From Stramenopiles sp. TOSAG23-2 (lineage: Eukaryota; Sar): a stretch of DNA of 14,650 nt. Under the pieces are notes generated by a model, which searched no databases, had not been told where the DNA came from, and worked only from the letters and a program-made list of their open reading frames with translations. The translations under genes and the position numbers were made by a program. The first letter of the stretch is position 1. Every line of letters starts with the position of its first letter. Location: NCBI GenBank assembly GCA_900128395.1, contig LT649751.1, forward strand, positions 1 to 14,650, written 5' to 3'. This document shows, piece after piece, positions 1 to 7,834 of the stretch.

Positions 1-1050
1 GATATAATACAACAACCACCCCCTCCACCTGGAGCAACAACAGCATCTTCTACTTTTTCTTCGCTGATCCTACCATCATTTTATGATTCAACTTTTATTG
101 ACAATAGTGAATATTTTCAAATAAAAAAAATCGAAGGTAAAGGTAGAGGTATAATAGCATCGAAAAACATTGAAGCGAATACAATTTTGTTTGTTGAAAA
201 ACCAATAGTGTCATTTAGAAATCTCAGTTTTCATTCTGAGTTGTTGGACGAATATTGTCCAAACTGTTTTCATAAAATTTCTTTATCATCAAGAGCTTCA
301 AGCCACGAATATTGTTGCAAACGTTGTAAAGATGAAGCTTTTGATCAATATCGAAAGTTGACAGATAAATTAAATTTAGACCCTATATTAGAATACAGTG
401 CAAGATCTGAAAGAAAATTTGTGTTAATCATCATACGCATGATTGCAATGTCTTTGCTATCTGGTAAAAATTTTCAAAAGTACTGGTATAAAGTTAATAA
501 CTTATGTTTCGCTGGAACACCAACAAATAATGAGATTCCAAGTGATTGGGAAAAAGAATATGAAATGGTAAAAAAAGCATATATGAGCATTTTAGGGGAT
601 GACTCTGGCAACAAAATTTTTAAAGTATTAAATACAGAGTGGTATGCACGTTTAATTGGGACAATGCACTTAAATATGATGTCTATTGATCCTGACATTG
701 CTATTGGTTGTTCATCTAGTATTTTATTTTATAATGGGTCCCTATTTAATCATTCCTGCCACCCCAATGTTGAAATTGGATTAAAATCTCTTACTAATGA
801 TCATGATAGAGATGTGTTAAAAAATGTAAGAAAGGAGATAGAGTCTAATGATTTCGAGAACGATAACGAGGAAGTTGAAGGAGAAGAATTGCTTGATTCG
901 AATAGTCTTGGATATTTCAAAACCAATCGCGATGTTAAAATAGGGGAAGAATTGGTTATAACTTATATCGACAATAATAAAGATTGTGTTGGAAAAAAAA
1001 GTGATTTAGCATTTGCGTATAATATATTATGCAATGAATGTGGCAAATAA
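1..1050 (+). CDS. SET-domain (SMYD-like) protein lysine methyltransferase, 5' partial
   Basis: The frame is open from the first base to a TAA stop, so this is the C-terminal 349 residues of a longer protein; no ATG marks a start inside the window. From the edge, a Pro/Ser/Thr-rich stretch (residues 5-20) leads into the SET N-terminal strand with GKGRGIIASKNI (about 46-57). Next comes a short Cys cluster, CPNC at 86-89 and CCKRC at 105-109, where SMYD proteins carry a MYND finger; it is shorter than a canonical MYND. The SET core has NHSCHPN (250-256) for S-adenosylmethionine binding and GEELVITYID (315-324) with the catalytic-type Tyr, and ends in a post-SET-like CNEC (344-347). By family it would methylate lysines on histones or other proteins. 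The roughly 58-residue gap between the two SET motifs is long and holds an acidic insert (about 275-300). The class is secure; substrate and subfamily are not. Confidence 0.85.
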   Translation, partial: DIIQQPPPPPGATTASSTFSSLILPSFYDSTFIDNSEYFQIKKIEGKGRGIIASKNIEANTILFVEKPIVSFRNLSFHSELLDEYCPNCFHKISLSSRASSHEYCCKRCKDEAFDQYRKLTDKLNLDPILEYSARSERKFVLIIIRMIAMSLLSGKNFQKYWYKVNNLCFAGTPTNNEIPSDWEKEYEMVKKAYMSILGDDSGNKIFKVLNTEWYARLIGTMHLNMMSIDPDIAIGCSSSILFYNGSLFNHSCHPNVEIGLKSLTNDHDRDVLKNVRKEIESNDFENDNEEVEGEELLDSNSLGYFKTNRDVKIGEELVITYIDNNKDCVGKKSDLAFAYNILCNECGK

Positions 1051-1612
1051 CTTTAGTACTAAATTGAGATGGATGGGGGATTATAAAATTCATTCTTGAT
1101 TAAATTATTGTGTGTGTGTGTGTGTGTGTGTGTGTTAACATTTTGACTTCCAACTATTTTTTTTGGTATAGTACGTGTATTGTTGGTGTGATGGTATTTC
1201 TGTATTACGCAGCACTCAGCAAACTAAATTTTGTTGTATCCATACTTGTTAGATTACGTTTTCAAATTGGAGACTATATTGTATTAATGGAATTAAGGAA
1301 ACAGAAATCGTAAAAATTTAATAAGAGTGTACACAGTATTATACTGGATTAGATTATAAGATTTAGATAACAGCAGTGAGAAGTGATTACAGGTATATAG
1401 TTGTTTCAAATAATATAATAAAAAAAAAAACTAAGCACCTAATCCCTATGGTTATTAACTCAATAATACCTATTATAGTTATTACTAGTATATTAATAAT
1501 ATATATAAAGGGTACGTTTGATATTATAAGTGTTTGTGTATTTGTTTTTATTAATCAGGTAATATTGTTATATTGTAATTATTTTGTCTAGTAATAAGTT
1601 AAGTTAAAGACC
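1051..1612. other. Intergenic spacer, no supported gene
   Basis: This AT-rich spacer separates two genes on the same strand. It holds a TG microsatellite near its left end and short hydrophobic open frames that begin at non-ATG codons or derive from the TG repeat. An ATG at 1449 opens a 47-codon Ile-rich frame ending at 1591, but its residues are what AT-rich DNA gives by chance. The right part must contain the promoter and 5' UTR of the Frizzled-like gene; no specific element can be named. Confidence 0.6.
1109..1134. repeat. (TG)13 microsatellite
   Basis: Thirteen uninterrupted TG dinucleotides lie about 60 bases downstream of the SET gene stop. It is a simple-sequence repeat, probably in the 3' UTR or spacer and likely length-variable between strains. 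Confidence 0.95.
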
Positions 1613-4573
1613 ATGGATGAATCGATTGGTAAAAATTGTTTCGTTATATTTTTTCTACGTAATGCGAACATGCAGTTACTGTATAAGGTTTTCGCCATCA
1701 GCTATGTCACCTTCTGTTTTTTAATACAGACAATACATGGTAGAGATCCAAAGCCGTACACTGCATGTACTAAATATATTTTCGCAGATCCATCATCAGA
1801 TGATCCTGCTAAACGTGTAGCCGGAGTTTGCTCTGATTATATGAAGTCTAGAAACGATACGCATTTTCAAGCACCGTTATTACATGTAAAACAAATACAC
1901 GATAAAGCGTATGATGAATATTATACAGAAGTAGAGCCAAATATACAAGCCAAAATGGAAGACGCAGTGCTAGCTGGAATAGCTACTATTAAAGAATTCC
2001 CATTCTATGAAATCCAATGCCAAAACTCCATATTAGGTGCCTTTTGCGCATCATATCTCCCTATTTGTGACTCAGCACTTAATCCAAATATAGGAACAAG
2101 AGGCTGTCCAAATGATGGAGACCTTTTTTCCGATCATTTTCCACAATGTGCACAAGGCACCCCACAAAGTTTTTTAACTGATAAACCATCGCCAAAGTAT
2201 GATGGAGTCAATTTTGACAATTACTTTCCTTTACACCCAGGAGTAAATGCTTCATCAAAATGCTTGCCTAAAACATTAGGATCATGTGGCTTAATTAGGA
2301 AATATTGCCCATTACTAAAGATAAATCCAAAGAAAAAACAATTACCGCCTTTAAATATGACAACACAAACAATTGATTTAATAAAGTTATACCAGTGGAG
2401 AACGACGCGAACAGTACCATTACCGGAAAATGCGCGGTCAGTCAAAATACCAGCTGGAAGTATTCCGGTGATGATATTACCAGATTGTTATTATGGGTAT
2501 TATGACGAATGTTTTGATCCATATAAAAGCAATCAAAGTGTTATAAATGCTTTAAAAAAAATAAAGTACCCAGTTGACATGCTAACCCCACCAAAATCAT
2601 CAATTTGTAATAAATATGTCGACATTATAGATGTAGTAAATGCACCTACATGGACACAAACGGTGCAAAATGGGTATAAACACATTGCATCCAGAATAGC
2701 GGAAGCAAGTTTTCCAGAATGGCTCCCGTACAATTGTTCATCGGCTTTAAAACAACTGATATGTGCCTCACCATTCGGTGGGAAATCGAAAGGATATTTT
2801 ATTCCCAATTTTGAAGCAGATGAAAATCAATGCTCTGATATATGTATGGCAGTAGAAAAATATTGTAAAAATATCTTTAATGTAAAACCAACAATTTTTC
2901 AAAATGTTACGAATAATTTTTCATTATATGTCATAAATAATGACATTACACCACGCTTACATAAGGGAGGTGTTCCAGTAACATTCCAAAAGGAATTCGA
3001 AGTGTTTGAATTTGCAGAATACGATGGTTGCAAAAGTGTTTTAAATGGCTATATCCCTAATTTTATTGGGTATCCGGATGGAATCGACTTTTCAGAAATT
3101 ACGAATACGTTTAACGATTTATTAACAATGTTACGAAAGAAAAACAGGACACATGCGTTAGGATTCTCGAAGAACTCAATGTCATGCAATGATGCTTTTG
3201 CCCAAACTAATTGTACTACATGTCGAGTTAAATGTCCTATTGAAACTTTCAAACATGATGTTGAAGACATCTCTGCAACATATATGGTTTTGAGTAGTGC
3301 GTGTGCAATGCCTTGCCCATTTAATACAAAAAAACGCAATGAATACGAAGAATCTATTATGACCAGATTTGCTGGAGGCACCGTTGGAGGGATTAGTGCT
3401 TTGTTTTTGATGTGGTTGTGGTTTGCAGAAGAGGATAAGAAACAACAGCGCACGCTAAATATGCTGTTTTTCTCTGCAGTTATTATTTCTACTGCTATGG
3501 TTATCGGCCCGAATTTCCTACCGTTTAAATACTTTTGCGAATCAAATGTACGTGTTACCACACAACATCCTGATGGTGGTATTGATACTTGTATTTTTGA
3601 AGCCGGTGTAATCATTTTTGGAATTAATTTGTTTTCTCTCCTATGGTTTTGTTTGGTCATCGAAGTTTTGACAATAGAAATTTTACAAAAGCCTGGTGCA
3701 TTAGAAGCAACACCTATAACTTTTATGGAAAAAGTCAAGCATAAAATTAGAAAATTATTTTATCGGTTTGTAGTTTTCCCTACCCCTGAACGAAGTGATG
3801 CTAGACGATGCCCTATATATTTTTGGGGAAGTGCAATTGTAAGCGCAGGAATCGTTAGTGCTGCATATGGTTATCAATTGTTAGGCTATGATGGTGTCAG
3901 TTCATGGTGTTCATGGGTTCATGTTACGCATACTGCCAAAAATTACGTATACAGCGCAACAGGATTACATTATGTACCACTTGCGATTCTTTATCAAGTG
4001 GGTTTAGGATTGCTTTTTTTCCGATTTATTCATCATTTGAAAGATGGCGGTTTTAAACACGCTGTTCAGAAAGCAATTCTCAATCGTATGAGCATATTCT
4101 TAATTTGGTTTGGCATGATGTGGTGTTTTATGATTTACAAAAAGATGACTTCAGATATTCAAGGAATTTTCGAAAGGCAGGAAAGTCGATCAAAATGGCA
4201 TAAGTGTTTATTATTAAATGTGTCATATCCATTATTATTGAGTAATCTCAATAATACAGACATTAAACCATCAATATGCCCGAAATTACCAGAACTTCGT
4301 TTATCTCCTGGTTTATCTCTAGGTATCGAAACTTTAGTTAGTACAGGCGGATATTTGCTTTTAATAGCTTGGGGTACAAGTTTGACTCACGTTAGTTGGA
4401 TAGCACAAGAATTTGGATTTACGCGCGCTGGATTAACATGGGAAGAGGATGTGGAAATAGAACAACAAGTAATCACAGAGGAAATTGCTGCGAAAAGTAG
4501 GGAAAAAGAGGAAGAACAAATGCAATTAAACAAGAATAGTCCCAAAAAAAGTCGAAAATCACAGAAGAGATAG
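1613..4573 (+). CDS. Frizzled/Smoothened-like seven-transmembrane receptor (class F GPCR)
   Basis: A 986-residue membrane receptor. The first ATG has a favourable context (ACCATGG) and an in-frame stop upstream; Met20 (base 1670) is an alternative that would place the hydrophobic signal peptide (20-43) at the very N-terminus. The ectodomain (44-580) is Cys-rich with two FZ-like clusters. The first has C136, C145 and C152 spaced as in the Frizzled CRD, followed by C217, C225 and C232. The second spans C332 to C418 with CSDICMAVEKYC at 407-418. About nine N-glycosylation sequons occur, all N-terminal of TM1 apart from two more (869, 880) in the long TM6-TM7 loop, which supports an outside N-terminus. 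Helices lie near 583-604, 615-635, 661-690, 733-757, 782-805, 823-843 and 898-922. The tail (941-986) is highly charged. Animal Frizzleds carry KTxxxW after TM7; here the aligned residues are LTHVSW (924-929). The class is clear; the ligand is unknown. Confidence 0.87.
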   Translation: MDESIGKNCFVIFFLRNANMQLLYKVFAISYVTFCFLIQTIHGRDPKPYTACTKYIFADPSSDDPAKRVAGVCSDYMKSRNDTHFQAPLLHVKQIHDKAYDEYYTEVEPNIQAKMEDAVLAGIATIKEFPFYEIQCQNSILGAFCASYLPICDSALNPNIGTRGCPNDGDLFSDHFPQCAQGTPQSFLTDKPSPKYDGVNFDNYFPLHPGVNASSKCLPKTLGSCGLIRKYCPLLKINPKKKQLPPLNMTTQTIDLIKLYQWRTTRTVPLPENARSVKIPAGSIPVMILPDCYYGYYDECFDPYKSNQSVINALKKIKYPVDMLTPPKSSICNKYVDIIDVVNAPTWTQTVQNGYKHIASRIAEASFPEWLPYNCSSALKQLICASPFGGKSKGYFIPNFEADENQCSDICMAVEKYCKNIFNVKPTIFQNVTNNFSLYVINNDITPRLHKGGVPVTFQKEFEVFEFAEYDGCKSVLNGYIPNFIGYPDGIDFSEITNTFNDLLTMLRKKNRTHALGFSKNSMSCNDAFAQTNCTTCRVKCPIETFKHDVEDISATYMVLSSACAMPCPFNTKKRNEYEESIMTRFAGGTVGGISALFLMWLWFAEEDKKQQRTLNMLFFSAVIISTAMVIGPNFLPFKYFCESNVRVTTQHPDGGIDTCIFEAGVIIFGINLFSLLWFCLVIEVLTIEILQKPGALEATPITFMEKVKHKIRKLFYRFVVFPTPERSDARRCPIYFWGSAIVSAGIVSAAYGYQLLGYDGVSSWCSWVHVTHTAKNYVYSATGLHYVPLAILYQVGLGLLFFRFIHHLKDGGFKHAVQKAILNRMSIFLIWFGMMWCFMIYKKMTSDIQGIFERQESRSKWHKCLLLNVSYPLLLSNLNNTDIKPSICPKLPELRLSPGLSLGIETLVSTGGYLLLIAWGTSLTHVSWIAQEFGFTRAGLTWEEDVEIEQQVITEEIAAKSREKEEEQMQLNKNSPKKSRKSQKR

Positions 4574-4671
4574 CTATTTTTATACTTTGTATTACAAGTA
4601 TATGTATATATATATTATATTATACTTATATATATATGATGTATATGATTATCATTAAGTTGTATAAATGA

Positions 4672-4677
4672 AATAAA
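4672..4677 (+). promoter_or_regulatory. Putative polyadenylation signal AATAAA
   Basis: A canonical AATAAA lies about 100 bases after the stop of the Frizzled-like gene, a sensible 3' UTR distance. The hexamer is common by chance in DNA this rich in A and T, so position is the main support. Confidence 0.4.
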
Positions 4678-4679
4678 GA

Positions 4680-4751
4680 TATTATATAGTACATAGTTAC
4701 GAGGAATTAGAATAGTACTATTTATATTATTATACCTGGTACTATATAATA
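4680..4751. repeat. Inverted repeat with 13-bp perfect arms
   Basis: The arm TATTATATAGTAC (4680-4692) is matched by its exact complement at 4739-4751, with 46 bases between. The loop itself contains the 12-bp palindrome AATAGTACTATT (4711-4722). The structure begins two bases after the AATAAA of the upstream gene, so it may fold in the 3' flank, or be a tiny MITE-like relic. No target-site duplication is evident. Confidence 0.5.
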
Positions 4752-5022
4752 CAATATATTAATACAAAACCGTGATGGTATATGGTTCTATGTTCATGCT
4801 ATATACCGCTTGCAGTAGTAATATACTGTTAATAATACGTGGTATGCTCAACAACGATTCTTCCCTTTTTATCACCTCTTCTTCAACAACAACAACAACA
4901 AAACAAAAACTACATAGAATATTTAGATATCCATAAGTAGCTATAAAATGTAATACTCAGTGTTATATGCAATAATAATAATAAATACATAACAAGATTA
5001 CTATTTAAATACGCAAACAAAA

Positions 5023-5487
5023 ATGCCAAGCTTTCACAAAGCATTTAGAATGCTGATGGTCGGCTTAGGGCTGTTTGAATTTTTTTCTGCATCACAGTGG
5101 TATATGAATGCTCATAAAGAGCAATCAGCAACTACAATATTACCAGTTGATATTGTTGCAACAAATAGCCATTTCGTTACGCCATGGATTATGTTCCTAA
5201 TCGCCCTTGGGTGTGTGCGCATTATTTACGGCGCATCTCCAGAGTCATGGGTTACGTGGTTGATGACGCTAATTACGCATATATTTGAAGAGTTATTTTG
5301 GCTAATTTATGCAAAAGAGTCATCAGCAAATCAAAATGCTTCGTATTTATCACTAATAATAGATGCAGCAACTTTTAAAGATAAAATATTTCACAATGTT
5401 TTAGTTTTAATAGGACCACTTATATTAATCTTATTTTTACTTATCGATATACCGTCGACATCTGAAAGAAAGGTTAAGGAACAATGA
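5023..5487 (+). CDS. Small four-pass membrane protein, possibly Erg28-like
   Basis: The gene encodes 154 residues from an ATG in an A-rich context to a TGA stop. Hydrophobic segments lie near residues 8-26, 50-69, 80-99 and 125-145, which suggests four membrane passes, followed by a short charged tail. Length, topology and several positions recall Erg28, the small endoplasmic reticulum protein that scaffolds the sterol C4-demethylation enzymes. These are an aromatic/Arg N-terminus, a Trp then Arg-Ile-Ile-Tyr-Gly-Ala in the second segment (about 56-71), and Thr-His-Ile-Phe-Glu-Glu-Leu-Phe (90-97) where Erg28 has a His-Phe-x-x-Glu motif. The similarity was judged by eye and is weak. An unrelated four-pass protein is possible. 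Confidence 0.5.
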   Translation: MPSFHKAFRMLMVGLGLFEFFSASQWYMNAHKEQSATTILPVDIVATNSHFVTPWIMFLIALGCVRIIYGASPESWVTWLMTLITHIFEELFWLIYAKESSANQNASYLSLIIDAATFKDKIFHNVLVLIGPLILILFLLIDIPSTSERKVKEQ

Positions 5488-5777
5488 TTTTGAGGGTAAA
5501 ATACCGTACCGTACGAGGATTTGTTGTGAGAATAGTATATTATATATTATATGATATACGTATCATTATATTATAATATATTATTAATATACAATTTATA
5601 TATATATTAACACACAAGTGTGAGATTGATATTATTGCCTCAGTTTCTTTTGAAGAGTACGAATTATCACGTGAGGCAACTGTGCTGAGTAGTAGTACTC
5701 CGTAAATTAAAAAAAATTAAAAAAATATTAGTGTATATTCATTGAAATCATACTTTAATATTTTAATCACACGCACT
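5488..5777. other. Spacer between convergent genes
   Basis: Both flanking genes end here, so the stretch should contain two 3' UTRs facing each other. It is strongly TA-rich (about 5530-5610). It then holds a more complex segment with an 8-bp inverted repeat, TTGCCTCA at 5635-5642 and TGAGGCAA at 5672-5679, and one copy of a dispersed repeat found again near 13530. No open reading frame was supported. Confidence 0.6.
5629..5674 (+). repeat. Dispersed repeat, copy 1
   Basis: The segment from TTCTTTTGAAGAGTA through GAATTATCAC to TGAG (5644-5674) recurs at 13546-13576 with two substitutions, and weaker similarity extends the match leftward to about 5629. Beyond the core, copy 1 carries about 27 extra bases before a TAAATTAAAA tail that both copies share, so the copies also differ by an indel. 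It probably derives from a mobile or duplicated non-coding element; no ends or coding capacity can be defined. Confidence 0.6.
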
Positions 5778-7193
5778 TTAAAATCGATTTTTAATACTGA
5801 ATGTTTTGCTTATCCAAACAAGATATGGATTTATTTTTTTCTCTACCAATAATATAATCTTTGAAACCCTTGTGTTTAATTTAAAATACAATACGATGTA
5901 TTTTTCAAAATATGAATGGACATATGTCGCAGCAATACTAAAATGTGCAAGACCAAAACTTAATAAAATGGGCCATGGAACTGAATTTAGTGATATCATT
6001 AGCAAAAAACTACGACACAACGTACCAAACGGCAAATATGACCATGACCAAATTTGCCGATATAACAGTATTAATGTCAATTGTAGAAATGATATGGCAT
6101 AATATACATTATAGCTATTTTCTTTTTCTAACCATTTCAAAAATGAATTAGACCATTTATTTGGTATTATCATCCCCATAAATCTTAAAAAATACGAAAT
6201 TATAACACCAACAACTCCAAAATATAGCCTAAATCCGATTAAACTAAGAGTTGGAAAAAAGATGTATACAGTGAAAATTAGTGTTATGGTCTCATTCCAC
6301 GAGTATAAGGCTAATATGCCATGATTGACAATAGCAAAAACTACACGTAAAGTTTTGAATGATTTCGGATCTGATGATGATAATAATAATAATCCGAACG
6401 GTGCAAAAGTTTGAAGGCAACAAAAACTCATTGTATAATAAATTCCATATTGAAATTTCAGCATGATCACAAATGTTGCAACTATGGAATTTATATTCGC
6501 TTCAACCTTCCAACTAACAGGGTAATTACTACTAAATTTATGTATACACAAATCGTTACATTTTCTGACGTACCATTTACGAAACATTACGCATTCATTC
6601 AAATCTGAAATTGATATATATATTAAACAAGGAATTAATACGACAGATACCGCTATATGTGTCATATAAAAAATTAAAAAAAGAAGCATATAAAATAGTG
6701 TATACGATGCAGTACGGCAAGTATCCCATAAAACCAATCTATCTGCAAATGCACCAAAAATGAAAATGTTATTCACTGATGGATCTGGTGGTAATTCTAC
6801 TTTTCCACGGTCATCTTCCACCATATAAATAGGTGCCATAGCTTGTATAAAAGCTGCTTGATAAATACGCAATTCTTCTTCATCTGGTGTTTTTACCATT
6901 TTAATAGAATTACCAACTTCCATTTCTATAGCTCGTTTGATATCATCTTTACTGATATTGATTAAATCATATTGTTCTTGTTTGGACAACGAGTCCCATG
7001 TCGAAACACAGCTTCTTTTGCCTCGCGTAAAATCATAAAAATCACCTAATCCAGCTATTCTCGTTGTTCCATCTAGTTTTGGACCTGCTCCTCTTCCTCT
7101 ATTTTTATCTCTTCTTTGTTCCTTCGTACTTTTTGAAGTTTTACTTTTATTGGCATTCTTTTCCTTCTTCCTTCTTCGATCTTTTTTCCCCAT
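5778..7193 (-). CDS. Unrecognised polytopic membrane protein with Lys/Arg-rich N-terminus
   Basis: A 471-residue protein starting at the ATG at 7193; a longer frame upstream of it has no ATG. I do not recognise the family. The first 40 residues are extremely basic (MGKKDRRRKKEK, then Lys/Ser/Arg-rich), followed by a soluble segment (about 40-150) with Asp/Glu-rich patches and the sequence PPDPSVNN near 135-142. From about 160 on it is largely hydrophobic, with probable helices near 160-195 (one or two), 233-252, 256-272, 281-297, 302-320, 322-340, 365-379, 390-405 and 408-425, giving eight to ten passes. There is no signal peptide, so the basic N-terminus is probably cytosolic. The gene converges with the Erg28-like gene and diverges from the large fukutin-like gene. 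A transporter or an organelle membrane protein is possible; no function is assigned. Confidence 0.75.
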   Translation of the reverse strand: MGKKDRRRKKEKNANKSKTSKSTKEQRRDKNRGRGAGPKLDGTTRIAGLGDFYDFTRGKRSCVSTWDSLSKQEQYDLINISKDDIKRAIEMEVGNSIKMVKTPDEEELRIYQAAFIQAMAPIYMVEDDRGKVELPPDPSVNNIFIFGAFADRLVLWDTCRTASYTLFYMLLFLIFYMTHIAVSVVLIPCLIYISISDLNECVMFRKWYVRKCNDLCIHKFSSNYPVSWKVEANINSIVATFVIMLKFQYGIYYTMSFCCLQTFAPFGLLLLSSSDPKSFKTLRVVFAIVNHGILALYSWNETITLIFTVYIFFPTLSLIGFRLYFGVVGVIISYFLRFMGMIIPNKWSNSFLKWLEKENSYNVYYAISFLQLTLILLYRQIWSWSYLPFGTLCRSFLLMISLNSVPWPILLSFGLAHFSIAATYVHSYFEKYIVLYFKLNTRVSKIILLVEKKINPYLVWISKTFSIKNRF

Positions 7194-7834
7194 ATTTTTA
7201 CTAGACAACTATATATTATTATTCTAACTGTAATTTCATGTATATCAAATAAAAGAAGTTAGCTCTCTACATTACATATACAATATAAAACAAAATAATA
7301 TAAATTATTATACATACTACCTTTTCCAGAAGAAAGAATACTTGTATTTCAATAATTTCAATAATAATTATAATATTTGAATAATCCATCCATGCAACCA
7401 TCATGCACCCATCATCATCATCAATTATTTTTTGTGTCCTAAATAATGTATGTATGATGTAGCTAATACAAGCATTATCCCGATAACTAGAGACTAGAGC
7501 TATAAGCCTGTTTCAGCTTGGAAAGTTTCCATTGTGTTTTTTTAGTGCTGTTGCATGCTGGAGGCACTAAAATAAAAAATAATAATAATGAAGATTTTTT
7601 TTTTTTTTTGAATAAATTAAAATAATAACAAAAAAATAGTTATTTATTTATTAATATACATATACACATATACAAGGTATAATGATAACATTCCATATGA
7701 TCTTTTTGATGCATTTACTGTTTAAATGTTACTGATTATATTTATATAGAAATAAGCATATACATAACTAACTACATTTTTGAATAATAGAATTAATTGA
7801 CAAATTGAATATATATAGAAATAGACTATTGACC
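7194..7834. other. Divergent upstream region
   Basis: About 640 bases separate the start codons of two genes transcribed away from each other, so both promoters should be here. Visible are an ATC run (7411-7423), a tandem ACTAGAG pair near 7485-7499, a T15 tract (7595-7609) and many TATA-like stretches. In such AT-rich DNA none can be singled out as a promoter. No gene was seen. Confidence 0.55.

Larger units (their letters stand above)
4574..5022. other. Intergenic spacer
   Basis: The spacer lies between two plus-strand genes. Its left half is TA-rich and holds a polyadenylation signal and a 13-bp inverted repeat. Its right half has a CAA run near 4884-4901 and becomes A-rich just before the next start codon. 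No open frame of note and no RNA gene were recognised. Confidence 0.6.

Noticed and set aside
1110-1313. Open frame beginning in the TG repeat
   Set aside because: Its start is a non-ATG codon in a microsatellite that gives a meaningless Cys-Val run; the rest is AT-rich noise.
1376-1591. Hydrophobic 71-codon open frame before the Frizzled-like gene
   Set aside because: It begins at GTG. The first ATG leaves 47 Ile/Val-rich codons typical of chance translation of AT-rich DNA, with no homology recognised.
3049-3738. 229-codon minus-strand frame inside the Frizzled-like gene
   Set aside because: It lies fully opposite conserved transmembrane coding sequence and has no recognisable domain; it is a shadow frame.
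7411-7423. CRISPR-like or regulatory repeat at the ATC run
   Set aside because: It is a simple trinucleotide microsatellite without spacers, in a eukaryotic context.
7805-7834. Ten-codon upstream extension of the fukutin-like protein
   Set aside because: The first codon is TTG; the ATG at 7835 has a better context and gives a normal cytosolic tail.
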